Positions 1 through 8,657 are shown, numbered from the stretch's first letter. The stretch is 13,500 bases of DNA from Glandiceps talaboti (GCF_964340395.1 NC_135562.1:256501-270000); one strand, 5' to 3'. Made by a program: numbers and translations. The notes: a model not told the origin generated them from the letters alone.

Positions 1-647
1 AAATGTTGAGGGGCTTTACTTGTCTTATTAGCGATAAAAACACTTTTACAATTCATATTTATACATGCCTTGATATGCTTTTCAATGTATTCTATTTTGT
101 AGTCTGGTATACATACCTTGATTTCCTTTTCAATGTAACTATCTATTAGTGTCTGTGGGTCTATTTTGTAGTCTGGTATACATACCTTGATTTCCTTTTC
201 AATGTAACTATCTATTAGTGTCTGTGGGTCTATTTTGTAGTCTGGTATACATACCTTGATTTCCTTTTCAATGTAACTATCTATTAGTGTCTGTGGGTCT
301 ATTTTGTAGTCTGGTATACATACCTTGATTTCCTTTTCAATGTAACTATCTATTAGTGTCTGTGGGTCTATTTTGTAGTCTGGTATACATACCTTGATTT
401 CCTTTTCAATGTAACTATCTATTAGTGTCTGTGGGTCTATTTTGTAGTCTGGTATACATACCTTGATTTCCTTTTCAATGTAACTATCTATTAGTGTCTG
501 TGGGTCTATTTTGTAGTCAGGAGCCTTGAGATCATATGTCTTCAATGACCGTCTCCGATCCTGAACATGACGACTATCTCGCAGTGGCATTTTTTTTTCT
601 TTATCGCTTCCTCTTGAAAATACACGATTGATCAAACTACCACTAGA
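1..647 (-). CDS. Predicted internal exon (partial) with in-frame 23-residue tandem repeats
   Basis: An open frame on the minus strand runs from 647 to base 1 without a stop and leaves the window. It encodes about 215 residues: a 47-residue basic, Ser/Arg-rich lead (starts SSGSLINRVFSRGSDKEKK; contains a DRRR cluster), six identical 23-residue repeats (93-506; core DPQTLIDSYIEKEIK), then a degenerate seventh copy (EYIEKHIKAC) and about 20 further residues. Only this frame of the repeat is open; the other five all have stops. An in-frame TAA lies just upstream of the acceptor at 648-650. An internal ATG exists at 590-588, so the stretch could also start there. The predicted upstream exon at 4581-4619 ends in the matching phase 0. 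A weak donor (ACAA|GTAAAG, near 20) could end the exon in the window. I do not recognise the protein; function unknown. Confidence 0.5.
91..518. repeat. 69-bp minisatellite, 6.2 identical copies
   Basis: Copies start at 91, 160, 229, 298, 367, 436 and 505 (partial), always 69 bp apart, with no difference seen between copies. Perfect identity suggests recent expansion or homogenisation. Because 69 is a multiple of three, each copy adds 23 codons in the open minus-strand frame. A diverged partial copy with a 24-bp deletion lies just beyond (about 55-92). Confidence 0.98.
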
Positions 648-686
648 CTGTTGAACAAATAAAAACAATTATAATATTATTAGTAA
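648..686 (-). other. Predicted splice acceptor and branch point
   Basis: On the minus strand a branch-point-like TTACTAAT (686-679) is followed about 30 nt later by a T-rich tract and TTCAACAG ending at 648. This is a good metazoan 3' splice site directly in front of the open frame starting at 647. Confidence 0.5.
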
Positions 687-840
687 TTGTCAAGACCAAG
701 TTTTGAAGTTTTAAACAATACTTTTAGTTTCAGTGTTGGCCAATACTAAGAAATGTTTTTTATAACAAAACAGTTCATACTTTCAAAATAATAATTTTAT
801 TTGCTTATGTTAATTTTATGTAACAGAGACTATCATTATT

Positions 841-976
841 GTATGTATGTATGTATGTATGTATGTATGTATGTATGTATGTATGTATGTATGTGTGTGT
901 ACATGTGTATATGTGTGTGTATAATGTGTGTGTATGTGTCTGTATGTGTGTGTGTGTGTGTGTCTGTGTCTGTGTA
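841..976. repeat. Compound microsatellite (GTAT)n then GT-rich
   Basis: About 13 uninterrupted GTAT units (841-893) are followed by GT-rich sequence with ATGT and CTGT interruptions to about 976. Apparent His/Thr-rich minus-strand reading frames across it are artefacts. Confidence 0.97.
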
Positions 977-1269
977 ATTCCATTCACATATTTCTGTGTG
1001 TCAAAATAAAAAATCTTCACTAAAAAATACAAATGTCTTTCCTCTGGAAAAAGACATGTCATGACATTAACATATAACATAATTAATTCTGAATACAAAT
1101 TCTGGATGCCTTTGCCATACACATGTGCAATGTGTATGTATTTAGTTGTGAAAGAGTAACCTGTTACATGTACATTGTATAATACAATCATCAGCTGTAC
1201 TTTTTTCCTTTTGTATATTCATATTCATTTTATTGACGAATTCTTTCTTTGAAAAAGAACATTGCCATT

Positions 1270-1272
<3 letters not shown>

Positions 1273-1335
<63 letters not shown>

Positions 1336-1349
1336 CGTGTGTGTGTGTG
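1273..1349. repeat. (GT)n microsatellite
   Basis: About 28 uninterrupted GT units (1273-1328), then GTAT and GCGT interruptions to 1349. Confidence 0.98.
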
Positions 1350-2283
1350 CTGGCCATCCCAAAGTGATCCAAATGTATACATGTACATGTAACAAATATT
1401 TTGTTATGCCATAAACACAGAAGTCAATCTCCATTGAACCACCAATCGACAACTTTCTTTGCTACAAATTTTATTTTATAATTCAAAGAAAATGTCTTAC
1501 TGAGAGCAGTTGAACAATGGCTTATAGGTGCCATCCAAATCCCCAACACATTGAACAACATGAACAATACTGTTGCATATCAAGCTACTATCTAGGCCCT
1601 TGATTGACAATTTTGATGTTGTCAATAACCAATCTAACCATAGACCCTCCCACCTACTGATCCAACCAATGGTTGACTTCTTAGTGAATTAGAATTTGAT
1701 ATTACCTCAAGATCTAATTCTCTTTTCAACAAATGGTGGTAGTTTTAAAGCTACATTCACAACTGTATGTAGTTGAACTGATACACAAAGTTTACATGTA
1801 TACACGTAAATGTATCTTACAAATAAAGCCAGTTTCATGTACATCATGTAATGTCTAGTTTTAATTGGTAATTTGTTCCATAGTTACAATATTACTGTCT
1901 TAGTACATCCTTGAAATGACATTTGCAGAGGTTACAATTAATACATTGCCATCTTATGCTGTAGAAGAATTCCCATTAATTAAAGTTCAGACAAATCATC
2001 ACAAATCTTCTACATTGTCAGTCACTACAAAAGTTGTTATGGATGATGAAAAAAAAAAAGGCAATATGTTGCCTAATAATGTTCACAACAGACTCAGGTT
2101 TATAAAAATTCAGTGACATCAAAACAGTATTAAAATTTCTAAGTCTTTGAGATATACATGTATACATTTATATATCAAATATGCTGCAATTTGTAAGACT
2201 TTTGACAAGTCACCTTCAACACTTGACCACACTGACAGTGATTGTGATGTTTTCCACACTACACAAAACATGCTATACAAAAC
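1350..2283. other. Non-coding, intron-like DNA
   Basis: AT-rich sequence with many ACATGTA-type palindromes. A roughly 60-codon minus-strand open stretch over about 1500-1690 ends next to a CA|GTAAGA donor-like site, but I found no convincing acceptor or protein similarity, so I do not call an exon. Confidence 0.5.
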
Positions 2284-2470
2284 TACAGTGTAGATATACA
2301 CATACAAATGTGGCAACACAATGTATACTACAGTACAGGGTTACTGTACTACTTCAAGACACACATTGAGATACAGTGTAGATATACACATACGTGTGGC
2401 AACACAATGCATACTACAGTAGTTCTTTTCACAGGGGTTACTGTACTATTTCAAGACACCCATTGAGATA
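2284..2470. repeat. Tandem duplication, two copies of about 90-100 bp
   Basis: Copy 1 (2284-2371) and copy 2 (2372-2470) both begin TACAGTGTAGATATACACATAC and end CACCCATTGAGA or CACACATTGAGA. Copy 2 has a roughly 14-bp insertion (AGTTCTTTTCACAG) and scattered substitutions, so this is an older duplication. Confidence 0.9.
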
Positions 2471-2884
2471 CATTTGCATGTAGTCAATGGAGGAATAAAA
2501 GCTTTTTCAGAAAACACTGAAACTATAATAGCTAAAGTTTGTGCGAACTCCTTGTACAAAAAATACACATGTACGTATACATGTATATTGTCACATCTAC
2601 ATTGTACATGTATAGCCTCTCAGTTACTGTGACGCACTAATAACTAGTCATGACGCACAATCCAGTCAGTACAATGTCCTATTTAACCTTATGGTTTCAT
2701 TGATATAGATATAACAAAGACAAATTCCCAGGGTAAAACGGATATGTCACACATTGTACAATACAGAATTAAACAATATCACTTGGTGGGTGGATGTGAC
2801 ATAAAGGTTCATTTCACTGTAAACTCATCATCACAGAAATGAGAAATCAGCGATCTTGGAGGGTCTGCTCCAACATCTATGGAC
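2471..2884. other. Non-coding; nothing specific seen
   Basis: AT-rich sequence with ACATGTA palindromes near 2570-2615 and two GACGCAC pieces near 2630-2660. No credible open frame, RNA gene or element boundary. Confidence 0.5.
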
Positions 2885-2978
2885 AAATGTGTTCCTACTG
2901 ACTGTACACTTTTAAAATTCAATGCAGAAATGTGTTTCTACTGACGTCTTGCATTGACTGTACACTTTTAAAATTCAA
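2885..2978. repeat. Imperfect tandem duplication (about 43/51 bp)
   Basis: AAATGTGTTCCTACTGAC...CTTTTAAAATTCAA is repeated once as AAATGTGTTTCTACTGAC...CTTTTAAAATTCAA, with a short insertion (GTCTTGCATTGA region) in the second copy. Confidence 0.85.
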
Positions 2979-3131
2979 GTCTACAGAGTGTATAAATGTA
3001 GTTACACAAATATATCTTATATATATTTTAGGTCTTATTTCATTTTATTTTAAGGAATTTCTCAAATAAGAATATAATTAATCTAAAATGTTGAGTTTTA
3101 TGAATGTATTCATCCTACCCAACACAGTTTC

Positions 3132-3236
3132 GGGGGGGGGGGGGGGGGGGGGGGGGATGGTGGTAATGATATTTCTAAAGTTGGGGGTGGTGGTAATGAT
3201 ATTCCAAAAGTTGGGGGTAGGATATTCCAAAAGTTA
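3132..3236. repeat. Poly-G tract plus roughly 30-bp tandem repeat
   Basis: A run of 25 G (3132-3156) is followed by about three decaying copies of a unit like GGTGGTAATGATATTCC AAAAGTTGGGG (to 3236). The plus strand is very G-rich here and could form a G-quadruplex. Homopolymer length may be an assembly estimate. Confidence 0.92.
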
Positions 3237-4000
3237 TACTGATTAATAATCAAGTGATCTGGCTTGGAAACTATTCACACAATTTTTTGAAATATTTTTG
3301 TCCAATTGAGGATAAGACTAACAAACAAACAGAGCAGTAAACATTGTAAGTGTACGTTGTCATTATATAATCTTTCTGGAGGACAAGAAGAACTCTTGAT
3401 ATAGTTCACACACTAGTAGTACATTGTACATGTGTACATACATGTAGATTTGTACTTTACATTCTTGTACATTTCACCATATAAAGAACATTGATAAACA
3501 CCTACATTATTGTATATTTCACTATAGACATTTAAGAGATCTCGTTCACCATATTGCCATGAGAGCAGTTTCTGTAATGTGACACTAGTCGTACGTTGTA
3601 TTGTGACAATGTCACGTAAATGATTATAATCAGGGTTCTCAGCAGATCTTAATTTACAAATTGATGGCTCCCGTCCTACGATTCCATTAATTAAGATAAT
3701 AGAAAATGACCAAAGAAACAATGTTTTTTTGTTTTACACATTTTCTGTGATTTATCCTCTGGGTAAAATATTGCAGATTTTGAGACAGAACATGTCTGAA
3801 AATTTAGAAAATATGTTAACATAAACCTTGGTTCATTATGAATCCAAATTAAAATCCATAACAGACGCTTTGGTAAATTAGTAATATTTATAACGAAAAT
3901 ATTAGACTCATAGTTCATAGCCGTTTCAATGTCTTTGTCATATTTGGAAAAGTTATGGTTGAATACAAAATGTAAAAGTTAATTTGACAAAAGGACACAC
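3237..4000. other. Non-coding with unassigned minus-strand open frames
   Basis: Two overlapping minus-strand open stretches (3413-3721 and 3691-3918) have protein-like composition. The first starts with TTG rather than ATG and ends in ACATGTAC low-complexity sequence; the second starts at an ATG (3918) and contains an internal TTTTCAG acceptor-like site. Phases do not connect them to the predicted exons, and I recognise neither product. Confidence 0.35.
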
Positions 4001-4560
4001 ATACCATAAATACAGCTACATGTACTGGTAACTAAGCGTTGAAACAACAAGAACGTCTCGCCTTATCAACTTTCACATCCCAACGTACAAACCGTGCTTG
4101 TATTTGTAAGCTGATACGAAACGGAATCATCGTCCATCGAGTAAAGCACAACCCTTATCATTTTGTTGGGCAAAAAAAAAGTCCCACAGTAAACAGCTGC
4201 AAAGTCTGAATGTCCTGAAAATGCGACTAGCCGAAACCGCTTCAAGCAGAGACGTCAACGAAAGACGCGTGCGTCATATGTTTTTGTTGCTGTATATAAA
4301 TGATTCACACAGCTGTCCTCAATTCACAAACGCCTATTTGAACAACCACAAAGAGTACAATGGGTGTGGTCGCGTTTTCGGAATAGTACTACGCACCTGG
4401 AAAGATCAGTATTACAAAATACAAAGCCTTGGTATAAACCCTGACGACCGGAGATGGTTTCAAGAAAATTGACCAAAAAATTACATATTTAACGCCAATA
4501 TTGTAAAATAGACCGGCGCAATGTTACATACTTCCTTGTTAGCTTATTTGCATTTCCACA
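4001..4560. other. CpG-richer stretch near the predicted 5' end
   Basis: CpG dinucleotides are visibly more frequent here (for example GACGCGTGCGTC near 4264, CGAAACGGAATCATCG near 4117) than in flanking DNA. This fits a promoter-proximal first intron of the minus-strand gene. An 83-codon plus-strand frame (4221-4472) lies inside without supporting signals. Confidence 0.4.
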
Positions 4561-4580
4561 ATAACACGAAAAATACTCAC

Positions 4581-4619
4581 CCTCCTACCCGAATCGCGAC
4601 TTTTTGTATCATCCTCCAT
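4581..4619 (-). CDS. Predicted first coding exon (13 codons) of the minus-strand gene
   Basis: The ATG at 4619-4617 sits in a good initiation context (GGTGGCATGG) and is the first Met after an in-frame TAA about 40 nt upstream. It encodes MEDDTKSRDSGRR, then meets a near-perfect donor, AGG|GTGAGTATT, at 4580. The exon ends in phase 0, which matches the acceptor at 648. Joined, it gives a basic Ser/Arg/Asp-rich N-terminus leading into the repeat exon. The promoter-like motifs lie about 120-160 nt upstream, so the 5' UTR would be about 100-150 nt. Weak point: the exon is very short, so the call rests on start context, donor and phase only. Confidence 0.5.
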
Positions 4620-4734
4620 GCCACCTCTTGATTGTTTTATATTTATACATGCTGCGAATTATCTCACTTCTCTTAAACTACTCCAATTTACGCCATAAAC
4701 TATTATTTTACTGTAGGCGATTGACCTGCTTCCA

Positions 4735-4780
4735 TGGACGCAGCCATGTTGGGTGGAGTAACTTTCCCACAATGCTTTGT
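4735..4780. promoter_or_regulatory. Candidate bidirectional promoter core
   Basis: On the minus strand AACATGGCTGC (4750-4740) fits the YY1 consensus AANATGGCNGC in the orientation usual just downstream of a start site. Adjacent GCATTGTGGGAAAGTT (4775-4760) contains TGTGGGAA, an RBPJ/Su(H)-type site, and also resembles the ZNF143 core (GCATTCTGGGAA). The motifs lie between two predicted start codons (4619 on minus, 4821 on plus), so the arrangement suits a divergent promoter. A TATAAATA on the minus strand (about 4646-4639) is too close to the ATG to be the obvious core element. Confidence 0.4.
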
Positions 4781-4820
4781 AACAGGAACACGTCTTATCA
4801 GCTGTACTGACGATCGATCG

Positions 4821-4843
4821 ATGGCCAAGGGAAAGTTGTCAAG
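4821..4843 (+). CDS. Possible first coding exon of a divergent plus-strand gene
   Basis: The ATG at 4821 (ATCGATGGCC, good context) encodes MAKGKLS plus two bases of an Arg codon before AAG|GTGAAA at 4844 (phase 2). The next plausible plus-strand exon, 7318-7386, enters in the phase this needs. If the donor is not used, the frame closes at a TGA within two bases of it, and a second, stronger donor, CAAC|GTAAGT at 4881, would make this stretch 5' UTR with a short upstream ORF. Product not recognised. Confidence 0.27.
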
Positions 4844-4880
4844 GTGAAAACAACCTTTGTTAGCAGGTCAGCGAATCAAC

Positions 4881-4886
4881 GTAAGT
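4881..4886 (+). other. Strong splice donor GTAAGT
   Basis: GCGAATCAAC|GTAAGTTTTG is a near-consensus 5' splice site on the plus strand. It could end a non-coding first exon that starts near the divergent promoter; coding would then begin at the ATG at 7319. Confidence 0.35.
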
Positions 4887-5078
4887 TTTGCATATCAAAA
4901 CACCTCATCCGTATCACACATATTTCAATAATGCATTGCCATGCATGTAGGATAAGTCGAAACTTTACGGAGTATTTTTACATAGAAATTTTAATTGGAT
5001 AAGTTAAACCCGTATAGCTATTGGTACAAATTGTATGTACAATTGTACCGTACGCCAGTCTCTGTCTGAGTGCATGTG

Positions 5079-5109
5079 ATCATGGAAGTAGAACCCCTAC
5101 TTCCATGAT
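5079..5109. repeat. Perfect 13-bp inverted repeat with 5-nt loop
   Basis: ATCATGGAAGTAG (5079-5091) is followed by AACCC and then its exact reverse complement (5097-5109). Such a tight hairpin could be a recent snap-back duplication. It is too short for a typical pre-miRNA. Confidence 0.93.
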
Positions 5110-5222
5110 GTGATCGGCCACTTTATCAGTGTAACACAAACATTAAATGCTAGTAGAGTGAAATGGCTATATTGCATGCATATTTGGATTAACCAATCAT
5201 ACCACAGCCGAAAAGCATCCAA

Positions 5223-5260
5223 TGTGTGTGTGTGTGTGTGTGTGTGGGGGGGGGGGGGGG
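5223..5260. repeat. (TG)n followed by poly-G
   Basis: About 12 TG units (5223-5246) run into about 15 G. Antisense reading frames rich in His/Thr/Pro here are artefacts of the repeat. Confidence 0.95.
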
Positions 5261-5515
5261 TTATTATAAAAGGAATTCTTTCCCCTGTACCTACTTCTGT
5301 ACATGCAAATGCTAAGACAGCTGATGAATAATATACTAAGCTGTGTGCTCTTGGGAGGCAATACCCGTCCACCACCACCACCAACAACAATTATTTTTGT
5401 TTGTATTGTGATTAGTTGAATAGAATATTAGATGTATGAACCCTAAAAAAATAGGGATTTTATGTTTAATGTTGAGATAGATGTACATATGTAGCTGTGT
5501 ATGATGGTTAGAGTT

Positions 5516-6045
5516 GGTTTCTAGACATCTGGACCCTTTGCCATCTCGACCCCCATCATCTTGACCCTCTATTGGAATGGTACGTACTGGACATCTCGAC
5601 CCTCACACCCTGGTCATTTCGACCCCTTTGATAGAAGCTTTCACAAAATAATTTAAACACATATAGAAAGCAGTCGAGATATCAGTGTTTCGGTTTCCAA
5701 AAATTGTCAGATTTCATGAGTTCAACCGTATTACAAAATAATTCATGTTTCAGTACATTTATACCACAGCTGCCATGTGAGGTTTATGGTACACTAATCA
5801 CTATAGACATTCGAAGGTTTATGGTACACTATAGACATTCGAAGTTCTATGGTACACTATAGACATTCAAAGGTTTATGGTACACTATAGACATTCGAAG
5901 TAAATAGGATAAAGATACGTTAGTTTGATATTTTGAGCGGGTTAGAAATGACCAGGGTGTGAGGGTCGAGATGACTAGAGTCGTCCCAATAGAGGGTCAA
6001 GATGACGGGGGTCAAGATGACAAAGGGTCCAGGTGTCCTGCTTCC
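5516..6045. mobile_element. Foldback MITE-like element, 530 bp, with 8-bp flanking duplication
   Basis: Left arm (5516 to about 5622) and right arm (about 5942-6045) are inverted copies about 105 bp long with roughly 85-90% identity. They share TGGACCCTTTG, CATCTTGACCCTCTATTGG and CTCACACCCTGGTCATTTC. The element is flanked by TTAGAGTT on both sides (5508-5515 and 6046-6053); 8-bp target duplications are typical of hAT elements. Each arm holds about five copies of CATCTCGACCC or close variants, like subterminal transposase-binding repeats. There is no transposase, so this would be a non-autonomous copy. The terminal bases (GGTTTCTAG / GGAAGCAGG) are less conserved than the inner arms, so exact ends are uncertain. 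Confidence 0.8.
5781..5899. repeat. 28-bp tandem repeat inside the MITE, four copies
   Basis: GGTTTATGGTACACTATAGA plus CATTCGAA repeats at 5781 (with a 7-bp internal insertion), 5816, 5844 and 5872, with few substitutions. It lies in the internal part of the foldback element, between its two arms. Confidence 0.95.
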
Positions 6046-7317
6046 TTAGAGTTATACAACTATTTTTGTTACCATTTGTTCATCAGACTGGTTATTGTAG
6101 GGGCTATCCATGGTTTTAAATTTCTTCTCATGGAGATACAAAGCCACGGATTAAGCTTTAACATTGATATATTTGAAAGATTGTCAATTTATGGATGAGG
6201 TAACTGGATGTGGGTTTTTTTCTGTGATTCGCTATGTGTAACATTCAGTAGGCATAGGTATAATTTTCTGTGTCCATTTCCACAGTCAAAGTTAGTCAAG
6301 TCATATAATTATTCAGGACTAGATTTTTTAATAGCCTCATTGTCATAGTCCCATATTATACGGTTAAATAAAACCATTATTGTGTTCAGAAACAAAGTGT
6401 ACTCTATCTGCAAAGGTAGATTTTAAAGGCCAGGGTTTTACTACCAAGTTATTACATTAGTGTCACATTTTTATCAGCGGAGACATAAGGATCACATAGG
6501 ATTATTCTTTTGTTCTGTGACTAACTTTTTCTATACCTCTGCCAGACAACTGTTTTTCACACTCCAGATTTTAATCCTAATCCAAACTGGGTCTTTAATC
6601 ATAATCCGACATTGGTCCTTTAATCACTACATAAAGTAACTGAGGCTAATCTGCAATACATGATGTATATACAGTAAATGATATGAAACCATTTCCCATG
6701 ATGCATTAATATGTTGGGCATACTAATAATTTCTGCATAATAAAACGAAAGAATAGTCTGACTGACTGTTGAGGGCGCCATGATGCAAAAATCTTGCAAA
6801 AAAATGACTACACATGTACATGATGATGTATGTGTGAGGACACTAGACAGGTAACAACCAATATACAACTCAAGTGTCCAAAATAAAACAACCATTCAAA
6901 TTTATAATATGGAATTATTATTGTAAATCTCTTGGTAGTCTGCAATATGGAATGTTGGAGTGATCAAATACACCAATACACAAGTCAATATTTTGTATAG
7001 AGAAGTACTCATAGTTGAGTTTCACTCAATTAATTAATCTCCTAGTTAATTAACATGGCCTTGAAATACATGAGAGTCTCAGTGGCAATAACAGCAGTAA
7101 ACAAAATATATGCATGATTCACCTTTACCAAGGCCATTGTGTCAAATCAACATACAATACATATATGGCAGACATTGTGGTCATGTGACTTCCATGTGAC
7201 TTACAGGTACTGTAATCATTAACACAGACTATTGCATAAAGTCTGGTCAACAAGTTAACTGAACTTCAGTAAACAAAGTCAGTGAACTTCAAGCTCATAG
7301 CAAGTACACACATACAG
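6046..7317. other. Non-coding; minor duplications only
   Basis: AT-rich sequence without a supported exon. A short diverged duplication of a TTTAATC.TAATCC...TGGTC unit lies at about 6570-6625, and GTGACTTCCATGTGACTT repeats near 7185-7200. If the plus-strand gene is real, this is its first intron. Confidence 0.45.
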
Positions 7318-7386
7318 AATGGAGAACGTGACAGTACAGGACCTACCAGCATTTATTGGTAACCTCTATTATGATCCAATTGACAG
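7318..7386 (+). CDS. Possible exon of the plus-strand gene
   Basis: After ACATACAG (acceptor-like, but with a weak pyrimidine tract) the frame reads ATGGAGAACGTG... and encodes MENVTVQDLPAFIGNLYYD followed by PID before CAG|GTACTT at 7387 (phase 2). Entry needs two bases from upstream, which the exon ending at 4843 would supply; alternatively the ATG at 7319 is the true start behind a non-coding exon. The same frame stays open to 7621, but beyond 7387 its composition is low in charge and intron-like. I found no convincing next exon downstream in the window. Product not recognised. Confidence 0.27.
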
Positions 7387-8080
7387 GTACTTCAATTCCT
7401 CCTGTTTTTCACTTTCCAAGATTTCACAAACTTTAATATTTCACCAAAAGTTATATTTTTGTTTATTGAATCATACAGGTGTCAGTTTTTCAGATTCCAT
7501 GATGTTGAAAACTAAGAAATACAAATTGAAAATTGTAGCCTCATTAAGTCATTTGCAATCTACCAATGTACCATCTACCAATTGCAATGATCCTATTTTT
7601 CATGTTGATGATCATCTGTGACCCATGATATCTGAAAACTAAGGTGATATTCATATTCATGGGTTTGAGTAGAAACTTTGACAACAACAGCAACTGCTGT
7701 TGTAGTAATGTTTGCCATCTTGTTTTCATTCATGTAGTATATGCTGAGTTTCTATGGCAACTTACATATATGCTTTTTTGAGGTACCTGTGGATGAGTTT
7801 TAGAAATGGTGCATTGTTTAATGGAGACATTGTCCATAAATCTCACAATTAGAGTTAATTTATATTAATTTATCAGACAAATGATCATGTCTTCGATCAC
7901 TGAGATATTGAATAGTGGTATATAGTGTTAAACCTACATGTATCTGCTTGACAATTTAAAGCTAAAAAATGGCCATTAGGTAACATGACAACATTAGTAA
8001 CAAGAAAAACAACATAGGATTACATTGTACTTAGAAAAGTGACCCATTTATCAAAAATGTTCTCATTATTGTGACGGGCC
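7387..8080. other. Non-coding; nothing specific seen
   Basis: Intron-like AT-rich sequence. A small hairpin, ACAACAGCAACTGCTGTTGT, lies near 7682-7701. No supported exon or element. Confidence 0.45.
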
Positions 8081-8160
8081 AAAGTAGATATCAGTTCCAA
8101 CTTCGATCTACTGTCCGTGAATCAACATTAGAACTTAGAAGTTGGAACTTATATCTCTTT
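8081..8160. repeat. Short inverted repeat, about 75 nt overall
   Basis: AGATATCAGTTCCAACTT (8086-8103) pairs with AAGTTGGAACTTATATCT (8139-8156) with one mismatch. AAAG/CTTT extends the stem outward after a one-base bulge, and the loop is 35 nt. It could be a remnant of a small foldback element or a hairpin RNA; the large loop argues against a canonical miRNA precursor. Confidence 0.8.
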
Positions 8161-8657
8161 ATAAAATTATAGGCCTGTGTGCCATTTCTGTGTTCCCACT
8201 TGTTTTGTTCAGGGTTGTATATAACTTGTACAAATCTACATGAGTTCTTAAGGGTTCCTCTTTGATATTCAACAGTTTAGATAATTAATTTTGACTTGAA
8301 AACCCTGTCTGTTTGTTGAAATGATACAGTGATTACAGTTACTGAGATTTCACAGCAATCTTTGTGATAAACAATGCAACTGTATATCTGTTCTGTCAAA
8401 TATTAACTTACTGTGACTGTGAAGGGTTATTGAGTGTTGTTGTTTGTTATAAGTCTGTGACATCTTGTTTTTCACAATCCCTGTGATGTTTACTAGTGCC
8501 ATTAAAGTAAATTATTAATTTAGTACAGGCACTAGTGATTAACAAAGTTTAGGACATAGTGTAGCTTTACAATAATTGTTTTATGCTAAAGAAAGACTAT
8601 GGCTACTTGATGTCAGCATACATTGTACATGTACATGTGTAATTGCAATTTTTTGTT
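8161..8657. other. Non-coding; one 9-bp inverted repeat
   Basis: ACTAGTGCC (8492-8500) and GGCACTAGT (8528-8536) form a short perfect inverted repeat. A good acceptor-like site (TTGTTTTGTTCAG, ending 8212) is followed quickly by stops. No gene supported. Confidence 0.45.

Larger units (their letters stand above)
648..4580 (-). other. Predicted first intron of the minus-strand gene
   Basis: The stretch between the predicted donor (GTGAGT at 4580-4575) and acceptor (CAG at 650-648) is about 3.9 kb of AT-rich sequence with microsatellites and small duplications. The donor leaves phase 0 and the acceptor enters phase 0. Other exons inside cannot be excluded: an acceptor-like site (TTTTCAG near 3784) and a minus-strand open frame at 3413-3721 exist, but their phases do not fit a simple chain. 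Confidence 0.4.

Noticed and set aside
805-1452. Minus-strand His/Thr-rich reading frames
   Set aside because: They are translations of GTAT and GT microsatellites with no splice or codon support.
1497-1690. Possible minus-strand exon ending at CTCTCA|GTAAGA
   Set aside because: Open for about 60 codons, but no good acceptor and no recognisable product; it closes right at the donor in the same frame.
3413-3721. 102-codon minus-strand frame with a GVYQC motif reminiscent of an Ig fold
   Set aside because: TTG start, no fitting splice phases, no paired cysteine at the right spacing, and an ACATGTAC low-complexity end. Kept only as a note.
4221-4472. 83-codon plus-strand frame in CpG-richer DNA
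   Set aside because: No recognised similarity or splice support; opposite strand to, and within the intron of, the predicted gene.
5959-6198. 79-codon plus-strand frame
   Set aside because: It starts inside the right arm of the MITE and reads out into flanking DNA.
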